Below are positions 7,724-15,571 of a stretch of 64,000 bases of DNA, piece after piece; position 1 is the first letter of the stretch; each line of letters starts with the position of its first letter. The translations under genes were made by a program, and so were the position numbers. The stretch spans positions 14,875 through 78,874 of the forward strand of contig JANNZY010000057.1 of assembly GCA_031410915.1 (NCBI GenBank), given 5' to 3'. Source of the stretch: WLMZ01 sp031410915. Lineage in GTDB: Bacteria > Actinomycetota > Acidimicrobiia > Acidimicrobiales > Ilumatobacteraceae. The notes below the pieces were generated by a model. That model did no database searches. It was not told where the DNA came from and worked only from the letters and a program-made list of their open reading frames with translations.

Positions 7724-8660
7724 GGGCTTGGGAGCGCTCATTCCGTCGGAGTCGGACATGCGTTCGATCGCCGGGCACGATGCTGCCAATGACGACGATC
7801 CCACCTTCCTCGCCGAGCTGGACATCGACTCCTTGACGCCAAATCCGAATCAGCCCCGCCTGCACTTCGACGAGTCGTCGCTCGCCGAGCTGGCGGCGTC
7901 GATTCGTGAGATCGGCGTGCTTCAGCCGGTACTGGCGCGCGACGTCGGCGACGGCCGCTACCAACTCGTAGCCGGCGAGCGTCGGTGGCGCGCGGCGCGT
8001 CGGGCCGGGCTAACCACGATTCCGGTGATCGTCCGCCGGACCGACGACCTCAGCTCGATCGAGCAGGCGCTCGTCGAGAACCTGCATCGCCAGGACCTCA
8101 CCCCGCTCGAGGAGGCGGCGGCCTACCAGCAATTGATCGAGGACTTCTCGTTGACGCACGAGCAAGTCGCGACGCGCGTCGGGAAGAGTCGCTCCACGGT
8201 CACCAACACCTTGCGGTTGATGTCGTTGCCGCCACCAATCCAGCATCTGCTCGCCGATGGCCGGCTCTCGGCCGGGCATGCTCGTGCGCTGCTCGGTAGC
8301 GCAGATCGTGCGTTTCAAGAGCACTTGGCCAAGCGAGCCGTTTCCGAAGGTTGGTCAGTGCGATCGGTCGAGGACGCCATCCGCGAGCGCAGCGGAGGCC
8401 CGAACGCGTCAGGGGACGACTCGACAGATGCGGGTTCAGCGCCAGGAACCCAGGATGGCGCCGGCCTCACACCCGTCACCCGTCTGCGACCACCCGGCCT
8501 GCTCGAACTCGAGCACCTGCTCGCTGAGCACCTCGACACCAAGGTGGCGGTCTCCATGGGGGCCAGGCGAGGTCGCGTGACCATCGACTTCGCAGATCTC
8601 GAGGATTTGGAGCGGATCTATCGAGTGATGGTCGAGGGATCCTCCGATTCAGTGCCCTGA
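7698..8660 (+). CDS. parB: Chromosome-partitioning protein ParB (CTPase, parS-binding)
   Basis: 320 residues. The ATG at 7698 is preferred to the GTG at 7692 because AGGAGG (7683-7688) is then 9 nt away. Order: MARLGGLGKGLGALIP basic start that contacts ParA, the N-terminal CTP-binding domain with GERRWRAARRAG and ENLHRQDLTP, a helix-turn-helix that reads parS (LTHEQVATRVGKSRSTVTNT), and a C-terminal dimerisation domain. It clamps onto the parS sites of the region upstream. Translation is coupled to parA. Confidence 0.97.
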   Translation: MARLGGLGKGLGALIPSESDMRSIAGHDAANDDDPTFLAELDIDSLTPNPNQPRLHFDESSLAELAASIREIGVLQPVLARDVGDGRYQLVAGERRWRAARRAGLTTIPVIVRRTDDLSSIEQALVENLHRQDLTPLEEAAAYQQLIEDFSLTHEQVATRVGKSRSTVTNTLRLMSLPPPIQHLLADGRLSAGHARALLGSADRAFQEHLAKRAVSEGWSVRSVEDAIRERSGGPNASGDDSTDAGSAPGTQDGAGLTPVTRLRPPGLLELEHLLAEHLDTKVAVSMGARRGRVTIDFADLEDLERIYRVMVEGSSDSVP

Positions 8661-8752
8661 GTCTGTCCGACGAACTGTAGATGTGACGTTGGACACTCTC
8701 AGGCTTGCCTGTAGCTCGCGCGTGAGGGTTACGCACATCGTGTGAACAAGGC

Positions 8753-8761
8753 TGTGGATAA
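8753..8761 (-). promoter_or_regulatory. Isolated DnaA box
   Basis: TGTGGATAA is the exact complement of the consensus DnaA box TTATCCACA. It lies in the 138-bp gap between the 3' ends of parB and the convergent cwlM-like gene, away from any promoter I can infer. A single 9-mer can occur by chance, so its role is unsure. Confidence 0.5.
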
Positions 8762-8798
8762 ACTCTCGACATCCTGCTCACAGCATATTCCGGCGGAC

Positions 8799-9758
8799 TC
8801 AGAGCGGCTTGTCAGCCCACGCTTGAAGGGCGACTCGCACCGCGAGGGCGACACTTGATGATTGGTCGACTGTTCGACGTACGTGACCGACCGAGGCCAC
8901 GATCGCCGGCATTCGGGTCTCGCGCAACACCTGCAGCCGGGCGCCTTGCACGCACGGCGTGTGGCCATGGACATCTGTGAGGCCTGTGGCGACGCGCTCG
9001 GCAAGTGATCGCCCGCCGGCAGACTCGAACTGCGGCACGGCGTAGAACGCCACACGGTCGGAGCCATCAGAGCGCGAGTCGAAGCCGAGATAGACGTCGG
9101 CCGCGAAGGCGTTCGCTGCGCCCGCTTGGGCGCGAGCATCGGGCTCGTCGACAGTGATGACGATCGCTCCGGACAAGCGCAACTCGCGAGTCAGGGCCCG
9201 TGTCAGGGTACCCAGTCCGCCGAACTGTCCGATGACGACCCGGAGGCCACGCAGCGACGACGACGACGCCCGCAATCGGTCACGTTCGCGGACGGTTGCG
9301 ACACCGGGCCCGGAACCACTTTGGCGGCTGACTCGGTCGAGGGCTTTGATCGTGACCGGCCCGCACGTTCCGTCGATGACGAGACCGCAGTTGCGCTGGA
9401 AGTCGACCAGCGCATCGGCGGTCAGCGGGCCGAGGATGCCGTCGACCTTGCCACAATCGAAGCCGATCCGGCCGAGGCGATTCTGCAGGTCGGCGACATC
9501 GTCACCACGGATGTTCGGCGCGGCGAGGAAGAGCAGGCGGTCACCGAGGCGCCACGATGCTTCGACCAGACCGGCCCATGTGTCACGATCGCACGTGCCG
9601 TTGACAACGAGGCCGCGGGTCCGCTGAAAGGCGCGAACACACGACTCCGTGTCGGCACAGAACAGGCCCGCCTCGGCGACCGTGGCGGGCGGAAACCCGG
9701 CGGCGCCGAGGCGGCGTTGCAGATCGCGTATGGCCTCTCCGCGCTGACCAGGGGTCAG
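8799..9758 (-). CDS. cwlM: CwlM-like protein: two peptidoglycan-binding repeats plus degenerate amidase_3 domain
   Basis: Read on the minus strand, about 319 residues. It starts with two PG-binding repeats (GEAIRDLQRRLGAAGF and DDVADLQNRLGRIGFDCG, each with a GLFCAD/DGILGP-type segment and an F-Q-R-x-x-G turn), then an N-acetylmuramoyl-L-alanine amidase fold from LRVVIGQFGG. The zinc-ligand motifs are lost: GQFGG replaces PGHGG, and LGFDSRS replaces the SIHAN-type strand. Mycobacterial CwlM, in the same place beside trxA, regulates MurA rather than cutting peptidoglycan. No ATG, GTG or TTG is in frame before 9275; a CTG at 9758 overlapping the trxA stop (CTGA) is the best start, so the 5' end is tentative. 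Confidence 0.8.
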   Translation of the reverse strand: MTPGQRGEAIRDLQRRLGAAGFPPATVAEAGLFCADTESCVRAFQRTRGLVVNGTCDRDTWAGLVEASWRLGDRLLFLAAPNIRGDDVADLQNRLGRIGFDCGKVDGILGPLTADALVDFQRNCGLVIDGTCGPVTIKALDRVSRQSGSGPGVATVRERDRLRASSSSLRGLRVVIGQFGGLGTLTRALTRELRLSGAIVITVDEPDARAQAGAANAFAADVYLGFDSRSDGSDRVAFYAVPQFESAGGRSLAERVATGLTDVHGHTPCVQGARLQVLRETRMPAIVASVGHVRRTVDQSSSVALAVRVALQAWADKPL

Positions 9759-10093
9759 AGGGAAGTAGGAAGGAATTCGTCGAGCTCCTGCAGTAGTTGG
9801 CCCTTGCCCTTGGCACCGACGAGGCGCTTGGCGACCTCGCCGTTGTTGAAGACGAGGAGCGTGGGAATGCTCATCACGTTGAAGCGCATCGCCAGATCGG
9901 GGTTCTCGTCGACGTTCAGCTTGGCGATGGTGACCTTGCCCGACTGCTCCGAGGCGATCTCACTCAGGATCGGAGCGATCATCTTGCACGGGCCGCACCA
10001 TTCCGCCCAGAAGTCAACCACGACAGGCGTGTCCGCTGAGGCAATGATCTCGTCGAACGTGCTGGTGGTGAGGGTAACAATGCCGTCGGCCAT
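9755..10093 (-). CDS. trxA: Thioredoxin
   Basis: 112 residues, start MADGIVTLTT, with FWAEWCGPCKMIAPIL carrying the WCGPC redox pair, NVDENPDLA, the cis-proline SIPTLLVF, and a C-terminal amphipathic helix. It reduces protein disulfides and is recycled by TrxB, encoded just upstream. The ATG at 10093 has AAAGGAAG in front of it; the open frame upstream of it has no thioredoxin similarity. Its stop overlaps the probable cwlM start. Confidence 0.97.
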   Translation of the reverse strand: MADGIVTLTTSTFDEIIASADTPVVVDFWAEWCGPCKMIAPILSEIASEQSGKVTIAKLNVDENPDLAMRFNVMSIPTLLVFNNGEVAKRLVGAKGKGQLLQELDEFLPTSL

Positions 10094-10179
10094 GATGGCT
10101 TCCTTTCGATGGGAGCGTAATGCTAGCCAGTGGAACACCGCTGCGGCGGCTGGCATTCCCGATCGAAATGGTCGGGTAA

Positions 10180-11124
10180 TCAGCCGTGCTGGGCTTCCAG
10201 CCAGCGTTCAGCATCGATTGCGGCCATGCAACCCGAGCCCGCAGCGGTGATGGCCTGGCGGTAGGTGTAGTCCTGCACGTCGCCGCAGGCGAAGACGCCG
10301 TCGATGTTGGTGTACGTGGAATCGGGCTGGGTGCGAATGTAGCCGTTGTCCTCCATGTCGAGGACACCCTTGAACAGATCAGTGTTCGGGCGGTGTCCGA
10401 TCGCGACGAACAGGCCGGTCACGGCAAGGACCGTCTCGACGCCGGTGTTGACGTCGCGAACGGTGGCGCCGGACAGCTTGTCCTCGCCGTGCAGGGCGGT
10501 GACCGTGGCGTTCCAGTGCATCTCGATCTTCGGGTTGGCGTGTGCCCGGTCCTGCATGATCTTGGAGGCGCGCAGGCTGTCACGGCGATGGATCATCGTG
10601 ACCTTCGATGCGAACTTGGTGAGGAAGGTGGCCTCCTCGACCGCACTGTCACCGCCGCCGACGACTGCGATCTCTTGACCCCGGAAGAAGAACCCGTCGC
10701 ACGTCGCGCATGTGGACAGACCGTGACCCAGCAGGCGCGCTTCTTCCTCCAAGCCGAGCATCAACGACTGCGCGCCGGTGGACACGATGATCGCGTCACC
10801 TTCGTACAGGTCCTTGCCGACCCACACCTTGCACGGTCGCTCCGAGAAATCGATCGCCGTTGCCTTGGCCGTGATGAACTCGGCACCGAAGCGCGACGCC
10901 TGCTCGCGGAAGTTGACCATCAGCTCGGGACCCATGATGCCCATCGGGAAGCCGGGGAAGTTCTCGACCTCGGTGGTGAGCATGAGCTGACCACCTGGCT
11001 GATCGCTGGTCGAGCTCGGCTCGCCCTCGATCACGAGCGGGGCGAGATTGGCGCGTGCGGCGTAGATGGCGGCGGTGAGTCCGGCCGGGCCGGATCCGAT
11101 GATGATGACCTGACGGCGAGTCAT
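10180..11124 (-). CDS. trxB: Thioredoxin-disulfide reductase
   Basis: 314 residues from the ATG at 11124 (MTRRQVIIIGSGPAGLTA). FAD-binding GSGPAG lies near residue 12, the redox-active CATC in STCATCDGFFFRG near 135, the NADPH-binding GGGDSAVEEA next, and the C-terminal FAD signature GVFACGDVQD. It uses NADPH to reduce thioredoxin. The ATG overlaps the stop of the preceding membrane-protein gene (ATGA), and trxA follows after 86 bp, so the genes are probably co-transcribed. Confidence 0.97.
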   Translation of the reverse strand: MTRRQVIIIGSGPAGLTAAIYAARANLAPLVIEGEPSSTSDQPGGQLMLTTEVENFPGFPMGIMGPELMVNFREQASRFGAEFITAKATAIDFSERPCKVWVGKDLYEGDAIIVSTGAQSLMLGLEEEARLLGHGLSTCATCDGFFFRGQEIAVVGGGDSAVEEATFLTKFASKVTMIHRRDSLRASKIMQDRAHANPKIEMHWNATVTALHGEDKLSGATVRDVNTGVETVLAVTGLFVAIGHRPNTDLFKGVLDMEDNGYIRTQPDSTYTNIDGVFACGDVQDYTYRQAITAAGSGCMAAIDAERWLEAQHG

Positions 11125-11456
11125 GTGGGTGTCTCCTGTGCGACGGGAAAGCGCTTCTTCAGCAGCACCAACCCGACGACACTGAAGATGATTCCGAGTG
11201 CCGCGTAGGAGATCCACGCGGCGTCGCGCCGCGGCGCGAGCAGATCGATCAGGTCCTGCAACGCGCGCAGTCCGGCGATGACGAGCAGCACCAGCGCGAC
11301 GCCGCCCCCGAACACCGCGACGAGCCCGAAGATCGCGTAGCGCACGATGGTGAGCACCGGCTTGGTCGTCTTGTCGCGGACGGATCCGACCACTCGCACG
11401 ATCGTGTCGGCGAGGCTCGCGGCCCAGTTGGGGTCGTTCAAGGGGTTACCCGGCAT
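11121..11456 (-). CDS. Small two-helix membrane protein, function unknown
   Basis: 111 residues: a charged N-terminal third (MPGNPLNDPNWAASLADTIV), a hydrophobic helix FGLVAVFGGGVALVLLVIAGL, a short polar turn LIDLLAPRRDAAW, and a second helix ISYAALGIIFSVVGLVLL ending in KKRFP. It probably spans the membrane twice with both ends in the cytoplasm. It sits between the anti-sigma factor and trxB and overlaps trxB (ATGA). I do not recognise a named family. Confidence 0.8.
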   Translation of the reverse strand: MPGNPLNDPNWAASLADTIVRVVGSVRDKTTKPVLTIVRYAIFGLVAVFGGGVALVLLVIAGLRALQDLIDLLAPRRDAAWISYAALGIIFSVVGLVLLKKRFPVAQETPT

Positions 11457-11495
11457 GCGCTGGAGCCTAACGCTCGCGCCGCGGCGACGAAGCCG

Positions 11496-12335
11496 TCAGC
11501 CGAGCGGGATCGTCTCGGCCACGACACATGTGGCCTCGGGAATCACGTCGACGACACGCAATTCGTCGTCCATGCGGAAGCGCAAGATGACCGGCTCGCC
11601 GCGATAGATCGCGGCGATGTCGCCGAGCGCGGGATCGGCGGCGCAGACCGCGATCTGCGTGGCTGCCTCGGTGGTGGCGGCGGGTGCGGCCGAATCCGCG
11701 ACCGCCGCGGCCGTGGTGTCCGCTGCGGCATCGCCGGTGCCGTAGACGTCTGCGATCTGCTCGGGCGATTCGAAGACCGGCCGGCCGTCGAGCGGTGCCG
11801 CGGCCGGCGCGTCCAAGGCCACGATCGTGGTGTCGGCGGCGCCGCCCGCGCTGCTGTTCAGAGCGGGCGACTTCCCGGCGCTGTCCTCGGCGGACTCGGT
11901 AGCCGCCGCCGTGGAGGCGATGGACGCGGCTCGCGTGTCGAGGCTTGCGCTCTTGTCGTCGTCCTGGTTGCCACGATTGACGACGGCAAGGCCGATGACG
12001 CCGATGACGGCCGCGGCAGCGACGCCGGCGAGCCATCCGCGCATCCGGTCGCGACGCTCGCGTCGTGGCGCGAGCGGGACCACGCGGGCGGGTGTCTGCG
12101 GGTTGCCGACAGCGCCGAGCGAGTCGAATGCGACGAGTGCTGCAGCGATCGCGTTGTCTCGGATCGTTGCCGGCACGTCGACGTCGCGCAGCTGCGCCCG
12201 CACGGATGCGTACACGTCGCGCTCGGCCTGCAGCGTGGGCGACGTCTCGAACTGGGCGCGTTCGTCCGCCGTCACCTCGTTGTCGAAGGCGGCGCTCGCG
12301 AGCGTGCGGTCGGGGGGCAGGAGTTCCTCGGTCAT
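11496..12335 (-). CDS. Membrane anti-sigma factor, RsmA-like
   Basis: 279 residues with one central membrane segment (MRGWLAGVAAAAVIGVIGLAVV, about 98-119). The cytoplasmic N-terminus is acidic and begins EELLPPDRTLASAAFDNEVTADERAQFE, the pattern of ECF anti-sigma domains without the zinc HxxxCxxC motif. The outer part is an Ala/Thr/Ser-rich linker and a compact C-terminal domain. It overlaps the sigma gene upstream by 4 nt. Position and topology match the SigM/RsmA pair of mycobacteria; the homology of the outer domain is not established here. Confidence 0.8.
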   Translation of the reverse strand: MTEELLPPDRTLASAAFDNEVTADERAQFETSPTLQAERDVYASVRAQLRDVDVPATIRDNAIAAALVAFDSLGAVGNPQTPARVVPLAPRRERRDRMRGWLAGVAAAAVIGVIGLAVVNRGNQDDDKSASLDTRAASIASTAAATESAEDSAGKSPALNSSAGGAADTTIVALDAPAAAPLDGRPVFESPEQIADVYGTGDAAADTTAAAVADSAAPAATTEAATQIAVCAADPALGDIAAIYRGEPVILRFRMDDELRVVDVIPEATCVVAETIPLG

Positions 12336-12943
12336 GATGCTGTGGTTGGACGTTCGTCAGGGTCGGGCTGGTTCCCGAAGTCGTGGCCGAGGGCGGCTGC
12401 GAGCGCTGCCCGACCCCGAGCGATGCGACTCTTCACCGTGCCGACGGGCACGCCGAGGACGGCTGCGATCTCGGCATAGTCGAGGTCGCCGACGTCGCGC
12501 AGGACGACCGGGATCCGGAAGTCCTCGGCGAGTTCGGCCAGGGCGCGGTCGAGCAGCAGTCGGTCGCCGAGACCGTCGACTCGAATCCCCGCGTCGGGGT
12601 CGGCGACCTCGATGGTTGTCCCGCCACCGTCTCGATCGGCGGGTAATGCGGAGACTGGTCGTCGGCGCTTGCGGCGCAACTCGTCGAGGCTCGCGTTGGT
12701 GGCTATGCGGTAGATCCAGGTGCCGAAGCTGCTGCGGCCGTCGAAGCGGCCGAGCCCGCGCACGATCGCGATCATCGCTTCCTGCGCGGCATCCGCCGCG
12801 TCGGCGTCGTGACCGGTGACGCGACGGCACACCGCGTAGATGCGGTTGTAGTGACGACGCAGCAGCGTGTCGAGACTCGCTCGATCGCCACCCTGCGCAG
12901 CCACGACGAGGGTGCGGTCGTCCGAGTCGGAGGCGATGACCAT
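12332..12943 (-). CDS. sigM: ECF RNA polymerase sigma factor, SigM-like
   Basis: 203 residues, start MVIASDSDDRTLVVAAQGGD. Region 2 contains HYNRIYAVCRRVTGHDADAA, AQEAMIAIVRGL and GRSSFGTWIYRIATN; region 4 contains LRDVGDLDYAEIAAVLGVP and VGTVKSRIARGRAAL, the -35-reading helix-turn-helix. The start overlaps the kinase stop (TGATG) and the stop overlaps the anti-sigma start. I call it SigM-like from synteny and size; the stimulus and regulon are not visible. Confidence 0.9.
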   Translation of the reverse strand: MVIASDSDDRTLVVAAQGGDRASLDTLLRRHYNRIYAVCRRVTGHDADAADAAQEAMIAIVRGLGRFDGRSSFGTWIYRIATNASLDELRRKRRRPVSALPADRDGGGTTIEVADPDAGIRVDGLGDRLLLDRALAELAEDFRIPVVLRDVGDLDYAEIAAVLGVPVGTVKSRIARGRAALAAALGHDFGNQPDPDERPTTAS

Positions 12944-14670
12944 CAGCTCGCGGACATGAATGTGATCTCGCCGATGGCGCCGCGGAATGGGAAGTCGCCG
13001 CTGCAACCATCGTCGGGTCCGGCCTCGCGAAGCAGGAACAGCACGAACTTGGCCGGTTGGGCGAGCGTGACGCTGACCGTTCCGGCCGCGTTGGCAAACG
13101 CCTTGTCCTGGATCGCGCTGCCCCAGCCGCCGTCGCCTGGCCCGACATCGGAGACGCTGGCGAAGAACTCGATCTGGTAGGGAGCGCTGTTGACGGCGAC
13201 GGAGAACGTGCCGGTGTCGGGTGCCGACAGTTCGACGACGACACCCACTCCAGGCTTGCCGTTGAAGAACTTGTCGTTGTAGCAACTCGTCATCCACGCC
13301 GATTCGGGGTTGCCGTCGGTGATGCGGAAGACATCGTCGGGCTTCTCGACGCCACCTTGAGGATCGCCCGGGTCGTAGCTGACAACGCGCGCGATGGAGG
13401 CCGGTCCGGCCCGCGCAACATCGGCGGCCGAACCCGGTGATGGTGGCAGCGCGACTGTGCCGCTCGATGATCCCTTCGGCTCGTCGGCGTCGCCGGCAGA
13501 CAACAGCACCGCACCGACGATGACGGCGGCGACGAGCAGAACGATGACGACGATGGTCGGCGTGCGCCGCTGCTGGAACTGACGCGCGGGTACGCCGCGC
13601 GGGCTCCCCGTGGTGGGGGTGCGATCACGGCTCGGTGGCGGTGGCGGTGCCTTGATCGGTCGGGCCGGGCCCTGGCGCGGCGTGCCGCCGGTGCGGGTCT
13701 GGCCGGTGCTCGAGTCGGCCCGGATCAACGGTTGCGCGGCGCGGCTCGTCGACGGCGTCGGTGCCGCGGTGTCCGCGTCGACGGTGGTGCCCTTCGGCGG
13801 GGTCATCGTGGTTGTGCGATCGTCGACACCGCTCGCGATGCGTGTCAACCGGTTGCGCAAGTCGCCGCCGGTGGACGGGCGATCGTCGGGGTTGCGGGCG
13901 AGCAACTCGTGGATCAACGCGGCGAGGCCGTAAGGGAGCGTGAGCCGCAAGCGGGCGAGATCGGTGGGATCGCGCTGCAGGCGAGCCAAGGCTGTGTCGG
14001 CATCCGTCTCGCCCAGGAACGGAACCTTTCCGGCGAGGCACTCGTACAGCACGAGCCCGAGCGCGTAGAGGTCGGCGCGCCCGTCCAGCTTCTTGCCCCG
14101 AACCTGCTCCGGTGACAGGTACTTGGCGGTGCCCATCATCACGTTTTCGCTGGTGAGGTCGTCCGCAGTGCCGAGGCCCTTGGCAATGCCGAAGTCGGCC
14201 AGGAGCACGCGGCCATCGGGCGTGATCAAGATGTTGCCCGGCTTGACGTCGCGATGCACCAGGCCCGCAGCATGCGCTGCGTCGAGCGCGGACGCGACGC
14301 AGGAGCCGATGTGCATGGTCAGTTCGGGGCCGAGCCGCTTCTGCTCGTCGAGCAACTGGCGCAGGCTCTTGCCGTTGATCAGCTGCATGACGACGGCCTG
14401 GCGACCGTCGAAGTCGATGGTGTCGTGGACCGCGACGATGTTCGGATGGCTCAACCGCGCCACCGTGATGGCCTCACGGCGGAAGCGTTCGGCGACCACC
14501 GGATCCGCGGCGAGCGTCGACTTGAGCACCTTCACCGCGACCTGACGCGACAGCGACATGTCGGTCGCCAGCCAGACCTCGGCCATGCCTCCTTGCGCGA
14601 GGCGGCGCTCCAGTCGGTATCGCTGGGCGAGGAGCGCGGGAGGCGGCAGGGGTGTCACGGGAGGAGGCAT
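12943..14670 (-). CDS. Membrane Ser/Thr protein kinase with MurJ-type ectodomain
   Basis: 575 residues from the ATG at 14670. The kinase (about 17-280) has an intact-looking site: LAQGGMAEVW loop, VAVK lysine (47), HRDVKPGN (139-146), DFG (159-161) and SPEQ. A Pro/Thr-rich linker leads to one membrane helix (about 371-390) and an outer domain (about 425-575; SYDPGDPQGG, FRITDGNPESAWMTSCYND) resembling the galactose-binding-like domain at the C-terminus of mycobacterial MviN/MurJ. In mycobacteria this locus encodes one protein: MurJ flippase, pseudokinase and this ectodomain. Here no MurJ membrane domain is present, and the kinase keeps its catalytic residues. Confidence 0.9.
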   Translation of the reverse strand: MPPPVTPLPPPALLAQRYRLERRLAQGGMAEVWLATDMSLSRQVAVKVLKSTLAADPVVAERFRREAITVARLSHPNIVAVHDTIDFDGRQAVVMQLINGKSLRQLLDEQKRLGPELTMHIGSCVASALDAAHAAGLVHRDVKPGNILITPDGRVLLADFGIAKGLGTADDLTSENVMMGTAKYLSPEQVRGKKLDGRADLYALGLVLYECLAGKVPFLGETDADTALARLQRDPTDLARLRLTLPYGLAALIHELLARNPDDRPSTGGDLRNRLTRIASGVDDRTTTMTPPKGTTVDADTAAPTPSTSRAAQPLIRADSSTGQTRTGGTPRQGPARPIKAPPPPPSRDRTPTTGSPRGVPARQFQQRRTPTIVVIVLLVAAVIVGAVLLSAGDADEPKGSSSGTVALPPSPGSAADVARAGPASIARVVSYDPGDPQGGVEKPDDVFRITDGNPESAWMTSCYNDKFFNGKPGVGVVVELSAPDTGTFSVAVNSAPYQIEFFASVSDVGPGDGGWGSAIQDKAFANAAGTVSVTLAQPAKFVLFLLREAGPDDGCSGDFPFRGAIGEITFMSAS

Positions 14671-14737
14671 GTTTCCGCTCGCCAACGCTAGTGGTGATCC
14701 GGGCGCCACACCGGGCAATACGGCACAGGTGGTGCGT

Positions 14738-15571
14738 TCAGCGAGTCTGGAAGGCGAGGCCGATTGTGCCCCTGCCGGTGTGCGAACCAACGACGGGACC
14801 GATGTCGCCGACGATGATCTCGCCGGAGTAGTGCGGCCGCAGCATGGCCAGGAACTCATCGACGTCGTCGCAATCCGCCTGCAGGATCGCGAGGTTCTCG
14901 ACGCCCTCGTAGCTCCGCAGCTTCTCGACGAGGAAGGCCAACGCCTTCTTGCGGGTGCGCTGCTTGCCACCTTCCTCGACCTTGCCGTGACGGACCTCGA
15001 CGATCGGCTTGATCGACAGCACCGATGCGAGCAACGCCTTCGCGCCGCCGATGCGGCCGCCCTTCTTGAGGTTCTCGAGCGTGTCCAGCGCGCCCCACAC
15101 CTTGGTCCGCGCGGACAGATCCTTGGCAAGCGCGACGATCTCGTCGAACGACGCACCACCGGCCGCTGCCCGCGCCGCGGCCATCACGATGACCCCGAGG
15201 CCGAGCGTGACCGACGAGCTGTCGATGACAGCGATGGCGACGTCGCCGGCGACCGCTCGCGACGCGAGTTCGGCGCTCTGCAACGTGGCCGACAGCTCGC
15301 CGCTGAGCGAGATGACCACGATGCCGGTTGCGCCATCCGCAATCAGATCGCGGTAGGTCTGTTCGAAAGCACCGGGCGGTGGCGCGGCGGTCTCGGGCAG
15401 CACAGGCGAAGCCGCACTGCGCTCCCAGAATTGCTTGGTGGTGAGATCCTTGCGGTCGATGAACTCCTCGTTGCCGAAGCGGATGGAGAGCGCCACGATG
15501 GAGATCGCGAGCTCGTCGGCCACGGCCTGCGGCAGGTCGCACGCACTGTCGGTCACGATTCGAACGGTCAC
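14738..15571 (-). CDS. DegV family fatty-acid-binding protein
   Basis: 277 residues with the DegV pattern: VRIVTDSACDLPQAV at the start, a VISLSGELSATLQSA fatty-acid carboxylate-binding segment, DSSSVTLGLG, LENLKKGGRIGGAKA and SIKPIVEVRHGKV. DegV/FakB proteins bind single fatty acids and present them to a FakA kinase where one exists. The GTG at 15571 overlaps the stop of the DUF6049-like gene. It is an insertion relative to the mycobacterial order; whether it delivers fatty acids to phospholipid synthesis is inference. Confidence 0.9.
   Translation of the reverse strand: MTVRIVTDSACDLPQAVADELAISIVALSIRFGNEEFIDRKDLTTKQFWERSAASPVLPETAAPPPGAFEQTYRDLIADGATGIVVISLSGELSATLQSAELASRAVAGDVAIAVIDSSSVTLGLGVIVMAAARAAAGGASFDEIVALAKDLSARTKVWGALDTLENLKKGGRIGGAKALLASVLSIKPIVEVRHGKVEEGGKQRTRKKALAFLVEKLRSYEGVENLAILQADCDDVDEFLAMLRPHYSGEIIVGDIGPVVGSHTGRGTIGLAFQTR

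Noticed and set aside
14671..15159. Upstream extension of the kinase frame across DegV
   Set aside because: The extra residues are the antisense-phase shadow of DegV; the kinase fold begins right after the ATG at 14670.
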